A stretch of DNA of 64,000 nucleotides from Stenocarpella maydis (taxonomy: Eukaryota; Ascomycota; Sordariomycetes; Diaporthales; Diaporthaceae): NCBI GenBank assembly GCA_002270565.1, contig NQMI01000030.1:186001-250000 (forward strand). Reading direction: 5' to 3'. The notes under the pieces were generated by a model. It was not told where the DNA came from. It saw nothing but the letters and a program-made list of their open reading frames with translations, and ran no database searches. Shown here piece after piece: positions 1 to 10,857 of the stretch. Numbering within the stretch: the first letter of the stretch is position 1; the number at the start of each line of letters is the position of its first letter. The translations under genes were made by a program, and so were the position numbers.

Positions 1-301
1 CGGGAACCCGGGTCGGAAGTGCTGTCAGACTCTCTTCGCCATAGAGTCTCGAGCGGCGCCTTGGCGACTGTGGCTGACGTGTGGCGTGGCATGTGAAGTG
101 GCTTGTGTGGCTGGGCGATGTGTGGACTAGCGAATCGATTGGAGTCACGAGAAGACCGGTTGTCATCGTGGCTGAAACATCAGGGGCGGGGACGCGACGC
201 TTCCGAATCTCAGTTACACAAGACAACATCACCACCACAAGCGAAGCATTCGTGAATATCAACATACGTCCAAAAGTCATAACAATACTCAAGGAACAAA
301 T

Positions 302-516
302 ATGTCTCGTGAGGAGACGCAACTCAAAGCTGCGCAGCAGGCTCGGGCTGCCCACGCACGAAGCCGTCTCGCAGCGGCCAAGGCCAAACGCGACAAGCTC
401 AAGGCCGCGAAGCAAGCGCGCGCCGCCCATGCCCGTAGCGCTAAGAAGAAGAGTACGTGCTCCCTTTTGCTGTTGTGCTCTGGCTAATTGAGAACACAGA
501 CGTGAAGAAGTCTTGA
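302..516 (+). CDS. Small Lys/Ala-rich hypothetical protein, two exons
   Basis: I do not recognise this protein. The ATG at 302 follows an A-rich leader (acaaat before the start). Exon 1 is 302-452, a 47-bp intron 453-499 has a gtacgtgc donor, a ctaat branch point and an acag acceptor, and exon 2 is 500-516, giving 55 residues. Without splicing the frame runs into a hydrophobic tail, while splicing keeps the Lys-rich character (ends KKNVKKS). The body repeats the motif QARAAHAR / QARAAHAR (residues about 14-21 and 38-45) with KAKRDKLKAAK between, so it is probably one basic helix. Such peptides may bind nucleic acid or be nuclear, which is inference from composition. There is no operon context. 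It could also be a non-coding transcript. Confidence 0.4.
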
Positions 517-1713
517 TCCGCTACGGACCCAATAGGCAGAATGGACGCCGACACAGAGGATGACTCTCCTTTTGCCGCGGCGGCGGGGGCTTTTGGGGGC
601 GGGGGGGGGCCGGGCGTGAGGGGTAAGGGCCAAGTTCTGAGAGACAATGTTATGTTTCGAAAGAAAATATAGGGTCTGTTGAATATTGCAGTCTTCTCAA
701 TGAAGAGGACACCTTTGATTGGAACTTATGAACGTCAGTTGCCTAGTACCACGCGAAGCAACTGCAACTGCAACTGCAACTGCAAACCATAAGGCTCTAT
801 TGACAGGACCCGCTACAGTATCATTGAGCAGAGAATAAAGATGGCTTCCGGTGTGCCCGAGAGAGGATTAAGGCCGATCCTTGTTGGCAATGTGTCTGGA
901 TCGATGGGAGGCCGCTTAGATGGTGAGCAGCGGGGCAGTCAGATACTAGTAGAGTGTGTGGCGAGGTTTGGGTTGAAATGAAGGCTTTAAACAGTTCTAA
1001 GAGGAAAACCGACAGTTCAATCACTGGCGACTGGCTGTCAGAGGCACTGTCCGGTGCACCAGCAAACGACTCGAACACCGCGGTGCTGCTCAAGTGATGT
1101 GTGGATAGTGAGTTTGACTTACCGAGCTGCACGTGACTACGTACCCAAACTTTTACATCAACGTCGTTAGAGGTCCGAGCCGGTACGAAAGACGGATATG
1201 AGCCTGGGTTTCTGTACTCTGTTCGAGATGCGTTCGACAAATATACATCGTACAGAAACAAAAACCTTCGAATTGTTGTTAATGCCGACCGTCTCAACCC
1301 CTGAGGGATTGGCACACGAGGTCTAGAAGCTACTTCATCAAGGGGCTGGCACAAGAAAGTAGCATATATTGGTGGTAATGGTATGCTTCCGAACATCAAC
1401 AGCCTCGATACCAACCAATAGCCGCAGCAACCTCTGACTTCGAGACATGGAAGCTGGAGTACTGGACATCACGTTGGCCACCACCCTCATCGGGTGCTGG
1501 GGAATCGTACAAGGGTTACAGGACGGCGCCAAAATTATCATCTATAGACGGTGCACCGATATAAGGCTGGTATTGACAATAAATTTACCTCTATTACTTC
1601 TGGAGGTAATTCTTCAAGACCATGGGGCTTTGTGTTTAAGGATTAAATATTTAATCCCTTAACAGTACATAATTTAAGCTAACAGTCTTGTCCATAATTC
1701 TATGTCAACCTTT
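517..1713. other. Intergenic, no supported gene; short GCAACT microsatellite
   Basis: No convincing gene. A (GCAACT)4 microsatellite lies at 758-785 and a G-rich stretch at about 585-615. A reverse frame over 821-1396 stays open for about 190 codons but has low-complexity, Ser-rich content, no recognisable domain and no splice evidence, so I did not call it. Confidence 0.5.
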
Positions 1714-1754
1714 GAACGCGGAGATTCGCACCCATAAAAACGGAGGGTACACGG
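1714..1754 (+). repeat. Left terminal inverted repeat of MULE
   Basis: 41 bp, exactly complementary to 3763-3803. It begins GAACGCGGAGATTCGCACCC and ends GGGTACACGG. Confidence 0.85.
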
Positions 1755-3762
1755 ATATAGCCCCCAGCGCTAGGCTTCAGCCAATCAGATCGCTTCATTG
1801 GCCCCACTTTCAACCACACCTCACCACCCCTTTAGTGCTTTTTACAGCTACAGCACCCAACATACTACAACGCCCCCATCACCACCAACTTACAAACAAC
1901 AACCCTTAATTAACACTTTACTACAGCAATCAAATTCTCATCAGAATCAATCATTTTTATATTAAAAAGAAGATCTAATCAATCAGATATCGAATTTTTA
2001 GCATTATAGTAATAGTGCAGCTATCTAATTATTTAGGTCTTAAGGCGCAATAGCAAGCTAACTATCATAACTAGAATACCAACATTACTACTGCAAATCA
2101 TCATTAACTAGTACTTTCCAACCCTCCTACCTTCCTCAAACTTTTCTAGGGTGGATATAATACCTATAAGAACCTTAAGGCTGATTTAGATAAAGCTATA
2201 AAATCTGCTGGATTCCTAATAGCAATCAGAAGGTCTAAGCCTATATAAGTAGATTTAGAGTGCAGCAGAGGTACACTGCAATCTTCAACTATAAAAGTCT
2301 CCAACGCTTTAATAATCAAAGCAAACTGCAGATAGCAAGCCATCACCCATACAACAAGGGCATCATCAGGCAAGTAGGTACTGGTAATCCAGGAGAGCGT
2401 GCATACTCACCACGGCCCTCAGGAAATACCCAAAGCCCAGTAAGGCTGAGCAAAGCTATCACAAGATCATCACAACTTCCTTACCCGCACGGCTGTAAAC
2501 CCAGCCCTCACAAAGCCTCAGAGACTTACAGCAGCTCTACGCCAAGAGTACCCAGGTATACTGCTGGGGCCAAACACTATAAAGGACTGGCTGGCAGCCT
2601 ATTGCAAGAAGCAGCAGGGCATCTATACACCTACCTAAGCAGCATTAGACTGGCTTAAGAAGGAGGGCTACTAGTACCGTTAGGCTACTAATGAGGAGGG
2701 AAGCATTACAGGTATCTTCTGGTATAAGAAGTAGTAGCTAGCATGAGTTTAAGAGCTATGCTTTATGCGTAATCTCTTGCTTAACTATACCTATTTAACT
2801 AATAGCAAGAAGATGCCCTTCTTTTAAGGCACAGTAGTAACCCATATAAAGAGAATATTACCACTATTCTAAGGAGTTATTAATAATAAGAGAGAATCTG
2901 GCTTCCAATAGCTTCTTAAGCAGCTTTACAGTCTTCTCCATAAGTGCTAAATCAAGCCTCCAAGGCTCTTTATTACTAACTATAATAACGCTCTAATTAA
3001 TGCCCTTAAGTATGAATTCCCTAGGGCATACCATCAGCTGTATATCTTCTACATCAATATAAACATTATCCTTAACATTAAGAAGAAGTAGCATAAGCCG
3101 GGAGCTACAGGGCCAGCGATGGGAGGCCCGAAGGCACTAGCGCCGGGAGCTCCAGAGGAAAACACCACAGAGGTCGCCAAGGCCAAAGATCTTAATAAGG
3201 AGGATAAGGATCTTGCTTCCCTTATAGCGCTAGCAAGAGGGAAGGCTATAGTACCCTTATGGGTGCCTAATAAGGTGCTATATACTCAAATAGCCCTCTT
3301 CAACCTCCTCAAGTTTATAGAGTACTCTATAAATTGCAAGATCTATAATATAGCTTAGCAATAGCTTTAAGAGGTCTTCTTAAACCAGATAGTAATCATC
3401 CAGTACCTTAAGATATAGTATATTAATAAGGCTAAGGAGATTATCACCAAATGGGCAGCCTATTAGATCTGCAAAACCCTCAACTTCAGCTTACATATAA
3501 CCTCCTCTACTAAGCAAATGCACCAGAAGCTAAAGGTATACCTGGGCCACAGGATAGGGAATCTTCTCTATCTAATAATAGCTGATTATAAGGCTATTAA
3601 TNATCAATTTAAGCGATTCCTACTGCAGCAAGTATAGCGATAGTGGCATTACTAAAGCAATAATGAGGACTACCGGCAGTAACGGCGGCTAAGGTCAAAA
3701 TAATGGTTTGCATACTAATTTGGGTGGTGCGCGTTATACGTGCACTGGGGGCCTACATGTAC

Positions 3763-3803
3763 CCGTGTACCCTCCGTTTTTATGGGTGCGAATCTCCGCG
3801 TTC
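3763..3803 (-). repeat. Right terminal inverted repeat of MULE
   Basis: 41 bp, the exact reverse complement of 1714-1754. Perfect identity of the ends contrasts with the heavily mutated interior. Confidence 0.85.
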
Positions 3804-6227
3804 GTTGAAAATGCCTTCAAACGCGCCCTAATGGCTGAAGGTACCATTGACCCTTGATTTCCGGCACCAGGATGCTTACCCACCCCTGTTGAGTGTGTAA
3901 AGTAATGCTCCGTATCCGAGCTCCTACCATTACAAGATAGTATGTACTCGTCTTACAGCCGAGGCTTCTACAACTCTCTGCTTGAATCAAGTTACTACTG
4001 TACGAGACCATTGATATTCATCTCGGAGCTATTGATTGTACGAAATATCCATCTGGACTTCCTTAAAAGTGGTATTATGATGTTATTAATCGATAAGAGA
4101 AGACCATATGTGTTCGGGACTGTCTCTCTGTGAAACCATTGATGAGTTGCATCAGGGCACGTGGTGAATTATCACTGAGGGCTCTCACCAGGTACGTCAT
4201 ATCAATGAATGCCTGAGCTGAACAACCCCTTGCCCCTTTTAAGAGCGCTAACCCTATGTAGTCTCGCCATAGTTCTATAAATACAATGAATTTCTAAATT
4301 TGCATCCAGCTGGTCAACAAACCTACGGAGAGCCTTGCGGAAGAGATGTGACGAGGGGGTAAACATCCGCTGGTTACAAATGTGTGGGGTTCAACTCGAG
4401 TGCCACTGCAAAGTTTCTCATCCGTGCACATATTGACATCTGTCTGAGATCGATAGCCCAACTTCGGGGGGTGGTTTCCGATATTTTCTTAGGGGGGGGG
4501 GGAGACGGGTGCACTATTGGTGACTTCTACCAACCTTTAGTTCTAGCCTCTACTGTAATGCGGGAGGGATCTGTCCTGCATTGATGATTATCACAATCTG
4601 ACGTGCTATTTGTCTTGCAGGTGTGATAGGACACAGAATCCTAGCGAACCTTCTCTGCCTGCTCTTCGAGTGTGGCTCGGAACTGGGCTATTGGAGGAGT
4701 GGGTGGGTCGGGTAATGCCAAAGCTTGTTTTTTTTTTTTTTTGCCAGAGCCATGGTATGAAAAGCTTTTCTGAGATCCGTACCCGATATTTTACCGGATG
4801 TGGGCTCACTACGGGTCACTCTTAGATGCACGACGACCGATACTAGACACGGTTCAGGCCGCACAGGTTTCTCCCAAGGGGACGCGGAGGTTCTCATTAT
4901 CAACCCAGCTTGCAATAAATGTAGCGGTGAAAGAAGTAACATCAGATGACCACGATCGCGACCTTTTTCCCGAAACCCCCTCATCATCCAGCGCATTCAT
5001 GTTTACGTAAATCAATATGGAAATCAACAGTCTTACTTTTCAAATCGAATGCGAATTCAGCCCCACCTCATTGTCCCTTTGTAAGCAAGAGATTTGGGTT
5101 CTGTTAAACATCATGTGGTGAAATTGGAGGCTTGCGCCCCATGACGTTCTCTATGTGGGATCCGCCACGATGCGGTCGTTGGCCTAGTCGTCGAGGTTAC
5201 TGAGCGCGTTGCAGCTGAGTGTACAAAAACATAGCACCCAATGGTAGTATCCGAATGAATCGGTGTGGACGGGCGTTACTCAGGACCTTGGAGGGTTCTG
5301 TCAGCACTCTCCCGTCTTCCATTTTCGGATTCCGGCCTGGACACACTCAATGTTGATGACCGTCTCAGTAATACTGGTGTAAGTGAGCCTGCAGCGAACC
5401 TTTGTCACTTGACGTCTTTACTGATGATGGTTGCCTTTCTATTCGGTCCATTTGTCTTGGCATAAGCAGTCGACGCCCGTGTTGATTAAAGCTACAAATC
5501 CTTCGTAGTCACCATAACCGGCGTTTTCTTTTCATACGCATCGTGAGAGATAATATCAAAAAGGATTCAAAAAGAGTCTGCGTTGGTCAGATCAATGTGT
5601 TAGCCCGTTTTCCAAGCAGTATTCGGTGACACGAGTATATTTTCGCTTTTGATTCAACAGCTTCTGCCCGTTGCTGGTAGATCCTCCTGTCGGTCGCAAG
5701 GTCTTGGATGAACCTTGCCGGAGTTGATCATATGATTGAGTGTGCCATGGGCGGTGCCGAATGATTGGGCGAACCGCTCATTCATATGAATCTACGTGTG
5801 GAAATTATGTTCTTTTGCATGTATCAGGTACTTTGTATATGTGACGCAACTCATAGATGTTAGAAACAAGTTTCGATTTCAACAGCACGTGCACTACAAT
5901 GTATTTACGAGTACTGGCAAGGGTGAAAATGCTATGGCATATCGCGGCTAGCTGAGCCCAGACGTTATCTATTTTCGTGGGTCTGCAGGTAGACATACCA
6001 CTATATGAAGAGAACGCTCACATACATACTGCTTAAGAAGAGTACGTACACGGATTAAAAACCGGAACCACCTGCAGGTAGATAAATTGTCGTTCCATAC
6101 ATATTAATTTTGTATGTGATTAATTACATATAGACCACACATGATTAGTGAGGTCGTCTTCGTTGACGCCGCTATACCTGGTACGCAGACGGCCGGCCGA
6201 AGTCGATCTACCTACAAGGACAATAGC
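3804..6227. other. Intergenic, no supported gene
   Basis: Short open frames on both strands show no domains, no good starts and no consistent splicing. Homopolymers: G11 at 4492-4502 and T15 at 4728-4742. Base composition is normal, unlike the retroelement block further right, so this is not an obvious transposon graveyard. Confidence 0.5.
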
Positions 6228-7583
6228 TCATTTCCAGGCTGCATCCATCCCAGCCATAATGACCCATTTGGCCCCATAACCATAACCAATCGTGGAATCA
6301 TGCGCCATGCGAGCAATTTTCAGCCACGACGCTCCCTTGACCGGGAACGCTCCGGAATCCGGTCCCTCCTCGAAGGGCTTCGCAACCTCCTCCCCATTCT
6401 TCAAGGCCCGTGCGAACTTGGCCACATGCCCATCATCACTATCAAACTCATTCATGGTGCGGAACAATGTACTCCAGTCCATATCACCGCTGACCTGTCC
6501 CTGGTAGTCTTCCACGTCCTCAATATGCAGTTCCGGGGCCCCGATCGTGGCGTACCATGCGAGGTCCAGCCGAGCTTTCCATTCTACCAGGCGGACCTTT
6601 GTGTCGATGTCGATCCACTCCTGTCGGTTCAGGATGGTCAGGAAGATGGAGCTGGTGACGCTGTGCATGACGAAAAAGTCGATCCTGCGCTCCTTGCCAG
6701 GCCGCTGAGCAGCCCCGGCCATGTACGCACAGGTGCTGATCATCTCGACCGTCTTGCGCTCCAGCGAAGATGGCTGGACTCTCCACTGCGCCGCGAGAGC
6801 CACGAGCGCCTCACCCGCATCCCCCTTGAACACAATGTCCTTCTGTTTGAGGGTCGCGATGATGTCCGGGGTGAGCCCTGCGCGACGGATCGTCTCGTCT
6901 GATCTGACCTTGTCAACTAGCTCAACTAGAGTCTTCTCTGGTGTGTCGGCAGCAGCCCCAGTCTTCTCGGCAAGATTCTCAGCAGCGTGGAAGAACCACT
7001 CTGTGTCTAGTGATGGGTGTATGGCTGCTTGTGCCAGAGCCTCCGCGACGATGCTCGGCTGATTGAACTCGATGCCCAATCCGAGATGGATAAGAGAATG
7101 ATAGAGGCCGTCATACATAAGGGCCAGCAGACTGTCTGCGATCTGGCTGCGACTGAGCACGTATTCGTAGACAACACTTCGGTATCCCTTTAACTCAATC
7201 TGCCGTTCAAAGAAGCCGAGAAAGTTGGCGTATTGACTCTGAGTTCCGATCCTCTCTATGAAGTAGGCGTCGTCTTCCAGGTTCTCGATGGCGGTTTCAT
7301 CGCGCTCTGGTGGCGCTCGCTGCCTAACCTGGTCGTAGTCGAACGACTTCTGCAGCTCCGAAGGACTTGCGCCCAGGGCGAGTCTGGTAAGGACATTGTG
7401 GGCCAGATGGTTATGAAAACTAGGTTCGCGGAAGAAGATATGATTTTTGTCATGGTTCTTCTGCAGCAACTCGTCCGCGGTCTCGATGGAGCCATCTGGT
7501 GGAGCCGTCCCGCGAACCTCGCCCAGCTTATCTGCCGAGAGTGACACATGGGATGCAGATGGGCCTCTATCCGCAAATGGCAT
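6228..7583 (-). CDS. Questin-oxidase-like protein (AflY / DUF4243 family)
   Basis: A single-exon 451-residue protein; the ATG at 7583 is the first in frame. It resembles the fungal questin oxidase family (DUF4243), whose members open anthraquinone rings by Baeyer-Villiger-type oxidation (GedK, MdpL) or act in aflatoxin assembly (AflY). Family-type stretches are HNHLAHNVLTRLALGAS near residue 57, GLYHSLIHLGLGIEFNQP near 160-177 and the C-terminal GYGYGAKWVI. No nucleotide-binding or flavin motif is visible, as is usual for this family. Length fits. It is likely cytosolic. It lies 1.1 kb from the scytalone-dehydratase-like gene on the same strand and shares a cluster with an SDR and an FMO. The exact substrate cannot be read from sequence. 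Confidence 0.8.
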   Translation of the reverse strand: MPFADRGPSASHVSLSADKLGEVRGTAPPDGSIETADELLQKNHDKNHIFFREPSFHNHLAHNVLTRLALGASPSELQKSFDYDQVRQRAPPERDETAIENLEDDAYFIERIGTQSQYANFLGFFERQIELKGYRSVVYEYVLSRSQIADSLLALMYDGLYHSLIHLGLGIEFNQPSIVAEALAQAAIHPSLDTEWFFHAAENLAEKTGAAADTPEKTLVELVDKVRSDETIRRAGLTPDIIATLKQKDIVFKGDAGEALVALAAQWRVQPSSLERKTVEMISTCAYMAGAAQRPGKERRIDFFVMHSVTSSIFLTILNRQEWIDIDTKVRLVEWKARLDLAWYATIGAPELHIEDVEDYQGQVSGDMDWSTLFRTMNEFDSDDGHVAKFARALKNGEEVAKPFEEGPDSGAFPVKGASWLKIARMAHDSTIGYGYGAKWVIMAGMDAAWK

Positions 7584-8706
7584 GTTGGGCAGATGTATAA
7601 GGGTTTTAGAAGGTGCAACTAATGTGCAGTAGTTGATGGTAGAATTTTGTCGGTTTTGTCTCCCCGGGATCTGCAGGAAGGCGCCAGTTTTGTACCTGTT
7701 TGACTCCCATCTTGATGCCTAGACCAGAGCCGTATAAATACCATCTTTGCTGGCGAGACTATGACGCAAACATCGGGAGACCATTGATCCGGGACGGAGG
7801 GCTGTGATAAGTGGTATGTACCGACATACTCAGTTATCCACCCCGGATTCAGCAACTCCGGGGTTAATGACCCGGCGCCGGAGGATCAATACTGTACCGC
7901 CACAGTCGTCGAGTATCGGCCGACATTATGCAACTTCAAGGCGTACCACTCTCAGTAACCAAGTTCAAAGGCTACGAAAACCTTTAGGACATGTTGAGTG
8001 GGCTCTCAACAATTAAAAAATCAGACTGGCTCTGCCGAAACCTCGACTTTTCTACCCTCGACCATCGCAGAGTTACACATACTAGTGTTTCAACCTCACC
8101 TTGTGAAACCGTAACGTTAAAGGTTGCATATAACCAGACTCAAGATTTAAGTAGATGATAATAGAGTCACAGTATTTGTCTAATATACGTTATTTCTGCT
8201 TGTAATAACAGTCCCGTGCAAAAAGAATTGCATGAATCTTTTCTTTTTAATTCAACTCCACCAACTATTACATTGTATGGGCATATCAATTTATCGATGA
8301 AACGGAACCCTCCTCACCTATAAACTCTATAAGCAAGCGTCTGATCAGTCCGAGCAATAAATTAGGACCCAATTCGACCGTCTTCAGACTAACTGATATA
8401 CATTCCCCTTCATTCCTAGTATCTTGTCTGCTGGCTCGGTCGGGTGTCAATGTCGAGTCTGTCTCGTATTTCCGCATCCGCTACGAGCATTCGCATCTGC
8501 TTCAGCCAGAGTAAGCGTAACATTTGCTTCAAAGATCCGAGTTCCGCCAACTTGGTATGAACAGGAGTCGAGTGGCCACTCTCATGGGGGTTACAATAAG
8601 GTCGCAGAGTTTATCTGACTTTTAAAGAGTGAAAATGGTAACAAAAGCAGCTACTCTAATAATTCCACGTTTAGCTTGCTTAGGTATATAGTTACACGCA
8701 ATCCGC
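7584..8706. other. Intergenic upstream of the questin-oxidase-like gene
   Basis: 1.1 kb with no supported gene. It should hold the promoter of the gene at 6228-7583 and the 3' region of the gene at 8707-9408, which is read toward it. I see no clear TATA box or regulator site. Confidence 0.4.
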
Positions 8707-9408
8707 TTATGCCTCATTCCCCAAGCTGCTCCCATTCGCTGTGTCATCGTGAGCATCCGCAAACATTTGATCGTAGTCATACTCATGCCATCTGATTTCT
8801 GGCCGCAAACCGGCGAATTTCCATTGGCCTTCGACCTTCTTGTATTGGGTAGTAGCACCACCGTGGGCGTGGCCTTTTATCGCAACTACCTTGAGTGACT
8901 CATCCTTATACTTCTGGTGGGCCACACGGACTTGATGGCGCCCCGTCATATCGCTATCAGACGTCTTCTCCCACCTAGTCGCGCCAATGAAGTGCTGGGT
9001 CTTGATTAGAGGATTGCCGAGGAAGCCGGGGTTCGACGCCAGTTCAATGAACTCGTCCCCCGGCATTTCCTCCCAAGCTTTACCCATGACGGCTGTATAG
9101 TCCAACTTTCCCAGTTGTCAACGCTCGAGGCCTGTGGATAAAGACGCAAAAGACGAGGCAATTTAACGGCATGACATACATGCAATTTGGGTGCTATACA
9201 TTCACCAAGCCGCTTCCAATCCTAGTAATATCAGTTAGCCTATAGGAAGTCGAGATTTGGGGGCGCTTCGTGACTTACCTTGGTGTCGAAGCTCTCAGCC
9301 CATTCGAAAAGGGCAGCCTGGCAACCCAGTACATCTGTGGTCGCGATCAGCATTTTGAGCAAAAACATGGTGCAAAGACTAACCTTCTGGCGCAGGTGTT
9401 TTTGCCAT
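8707..9408 (-). CDS. Scytalone-dehydratase-like protein (SnoaL/NTF2 fold)
   Basis: Four exons by my reading: 9408-9384, 9334-9279, 9221-9180 and 9105-8707, giving 173 residues, the normal family length. Introns of 49, 57 and 74 bp have GT..AG ends. The start is the ATG at 9408, and frame is kept across every junction. Scytalone dehydratases remove water from reduced naphthols in DHN-melanin, and relatives such as MdpB act in anthraquinone/xanthone pathways. By comparison with the Magnaporthe enzyme, catalytic His85 and His110 are present (H79 in TQHFIGA, H104 in VAHQKY), as are Asp31 (D25) and Tyr50 (Y44). Tyr30 is Phe (F24), and substrate-binding Ser129 and Asn131 are replaced by G123 and A125. 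This argues for a substrate other than scytalone. It shares a 520-bp divergent promoter with the SDR gene. Confidence 0.85.
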
Positions 9409-9928
9409 AATGATTTTCCGGTTTTGCTATAAGCGAGAGATCTCGTCCAGTTCAAATCACTCATCTGGGCAGTAAAGCCCGGTACTCCGTAGGCTGTGGG
9501 CGTTTATCAATCGCGACGCCGGATCTCGGTTCTCGGTCAATTATCGATGACTCCGGCCGTCAATGGCCCGGCCTTGCGTATATACCCGGATCCGGAAATA
9601 ATGGTAGAAACACATGCAAGATGATCAGTCCGGCGTATTGAATGCTCCGCAAGTCGTCGGCATGCCGGAATTCCACAATGCAGGGACAGCACCGTCTTTG
9701 GAATTATGGCTGATCCTATTGGGTTGGAAATTTGAATCACTCAGACATTTCATCACCGAAATCGACTCTCACGAACACACACGAACCATACATATGTAGT
9801 CATCGGGGAATCCGCTTCAAAATTGAAATGGTCGTGAGATATCTGTTTTCATCTTAGCCACGAACTCCAAGTCGGGTTATTAGAAAGTGAGACCATCCAA
9901 CTGCACAATAAAAAGCTACTCATCGAAA
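9409..9928. promoter_or_regulatory. Divergent promoter between dehydratase and SDR genes
   Basis: 520 bp separate two oppositely read start codons, so this region likely drives both genes. It contains a perfect palindrome CCGGATCCGG at 9586-9595 just after a TATA-like stretch (9577-9585), and several CGG/CCG triplets near 9552-9572. Paired CGG triplets are the usual half-sites of Zn2Cys6 regulators. No regulator gene of that type is in the window, so the link is inference. Confidence 0.4.
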
Positions 9929-10857
9929 ATGACTTCGCAGCCTCAACATATCCCATTCCGTCTGGATGGCAAGGTCGCACTTGTGACTGGGTCAGGCCGC
10001 GGCATTGGGCGTGCCATGGCCACTGAGCTGGGACGTGCAGGCGCCAAGGTCGTGGTGAACTACGCCAATTCCAAGGGCCCGGCGGAGGAAGTCGTTCAGG
10101 CTATCGAGGCCTTGGGCTCCGATGCGATCGCCATACAAGCCAACGTGAGCCAGGTCGACCAGATTGGCCGGCTCATGGACGAGGCCGTGAAGCACTTCGG
10201 CCATCTCGACATTGTCTGTTCCAACGCTGGCGTCGTCTCCTTTGGCCACCTCGAGGAAGTCACAGAGGCAAGTGAGGCTTGCAATTACCACAACGACTGA
10301 AAATCGTCCAATTTGTGGCTGACCATACATACAGGAAGAATTTGACCGCGTCTTTACCGTCAACACACGGGCCCAGTTCTTTGTTGCCCGAGAGGCGTAT
10401 AAGCACCTCAGCGTGGGGGGCCGAATCGTTCTCATGAGCTCCAACACGGCCAGGGCGTTCACTGTCCCGAACCACTCTCTGTATTCGGGATCGAAGGCAG
10501 CCATCGAGACATTTGTGCGCTGTTTTGCCGTTGACTGCGGAAAAAAGAAGATCACTGTTAACGCAGTTGCACCGGGCGGCACCGTGACCGACATGTTTCA
10601 CTCGGTTGCACAGCATTACATCCCCAACAGCGACAAGTATAGTACTGAACAGCTGCAAGAGGTAAGATCACGGCTGATATAAGCGTCAAAACGAGAGGCG
10701 CTGACGAAAGGCTACACAGATGGCTGCTCATGCATCACCACTGGTCCGTAATGGATATCCAGTCGACATTGCTCACGCCGTCGTCTTCCTGGCAAGTAAA
10801 GAGGGTGAGTGGGTCAATGGTAAGGTGTTAGGGCTTGATGGGGGAGCAGCTGCGTAA
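9929..10857 (+). CDS. SDR reductase, versicolorin / tetrahydroxynaphthalene reductase-like
   Basis: Three exons: 9929-10267, 10335-10661 and 10720-10857, giving 267 residues. The family reduces polyhydroxynaphthalenes or anthraquinones with NADPH (T4HN/T3HN reductases, AflM/Ver-1, MdpC). Classical SDR features are visible: TGSGRGIG at 20-27 for the cofactor, NAG at 99-101, catalytic Ser148/149, and YSGSK with Tyr163 and Lys167. The C-terminal [15 protein letters not shown] block is typical. The first intron (10268-10334) appears to start with GC (gcaagt) rather than GT. That choice restores the family sequence VTEEEFDRVF, and the nearby GT donor with the same acceptor gives an immediate stop. 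The second intron is ordinary (10662-10719). The gene is divergent from the dehydratase, and the pair plausibly acts on the same intermediate. Confidence 0.88.

Larger units (their letters stand above)
1714..3803 (+). mobile_element. Degenerate Mutator-like (MULE) DNA transposon
   Basis: A 2090-bp element is bounded by perfect 41-bp inverted repeats (1714-1754 and 3763-3803). Inside, the + strand carries traces of a MULE transposase broken by many in-frame stops. Around 2760-2830 the residues NYTYLTNSKKMPFF resemble the family's D-x-TYKTN-x-x-MPLL block, with the first Asp now Asn. Around 2985-3090 ALINALKYEFP followed by HQLYIFYININI resembles the ALMNAI..FP..LL..WHINKNI block. Many stops are TAG where CAG (Gln) would fit, as RIP produces. 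The host duplication usual for MULEs (8-11 bp) is not visible in the flanks, so it has mutated or the true ends lie slightly further out. An ambiguous N lies at 3602. This is a dead element, related to fungal Hop-type MULEs by family logic. Confidence 0.75.

Noticed and set aside
821..1396. 190-codon reverse open frame
   Set aside because: Ser/Pro/Leu-rich with no domain, no homolog recognised and no splice or promoter logic; likely chance.
4688..4996. 102-codon reverse frame near a T15 tract
   Set aside because: Reads the poly-T as Lys and has no domain; opposite frames are equally open.
6141..6902. 253-codon forward frame
   Set aside because: Antisense shadow of the questin-oxidase-like gene.
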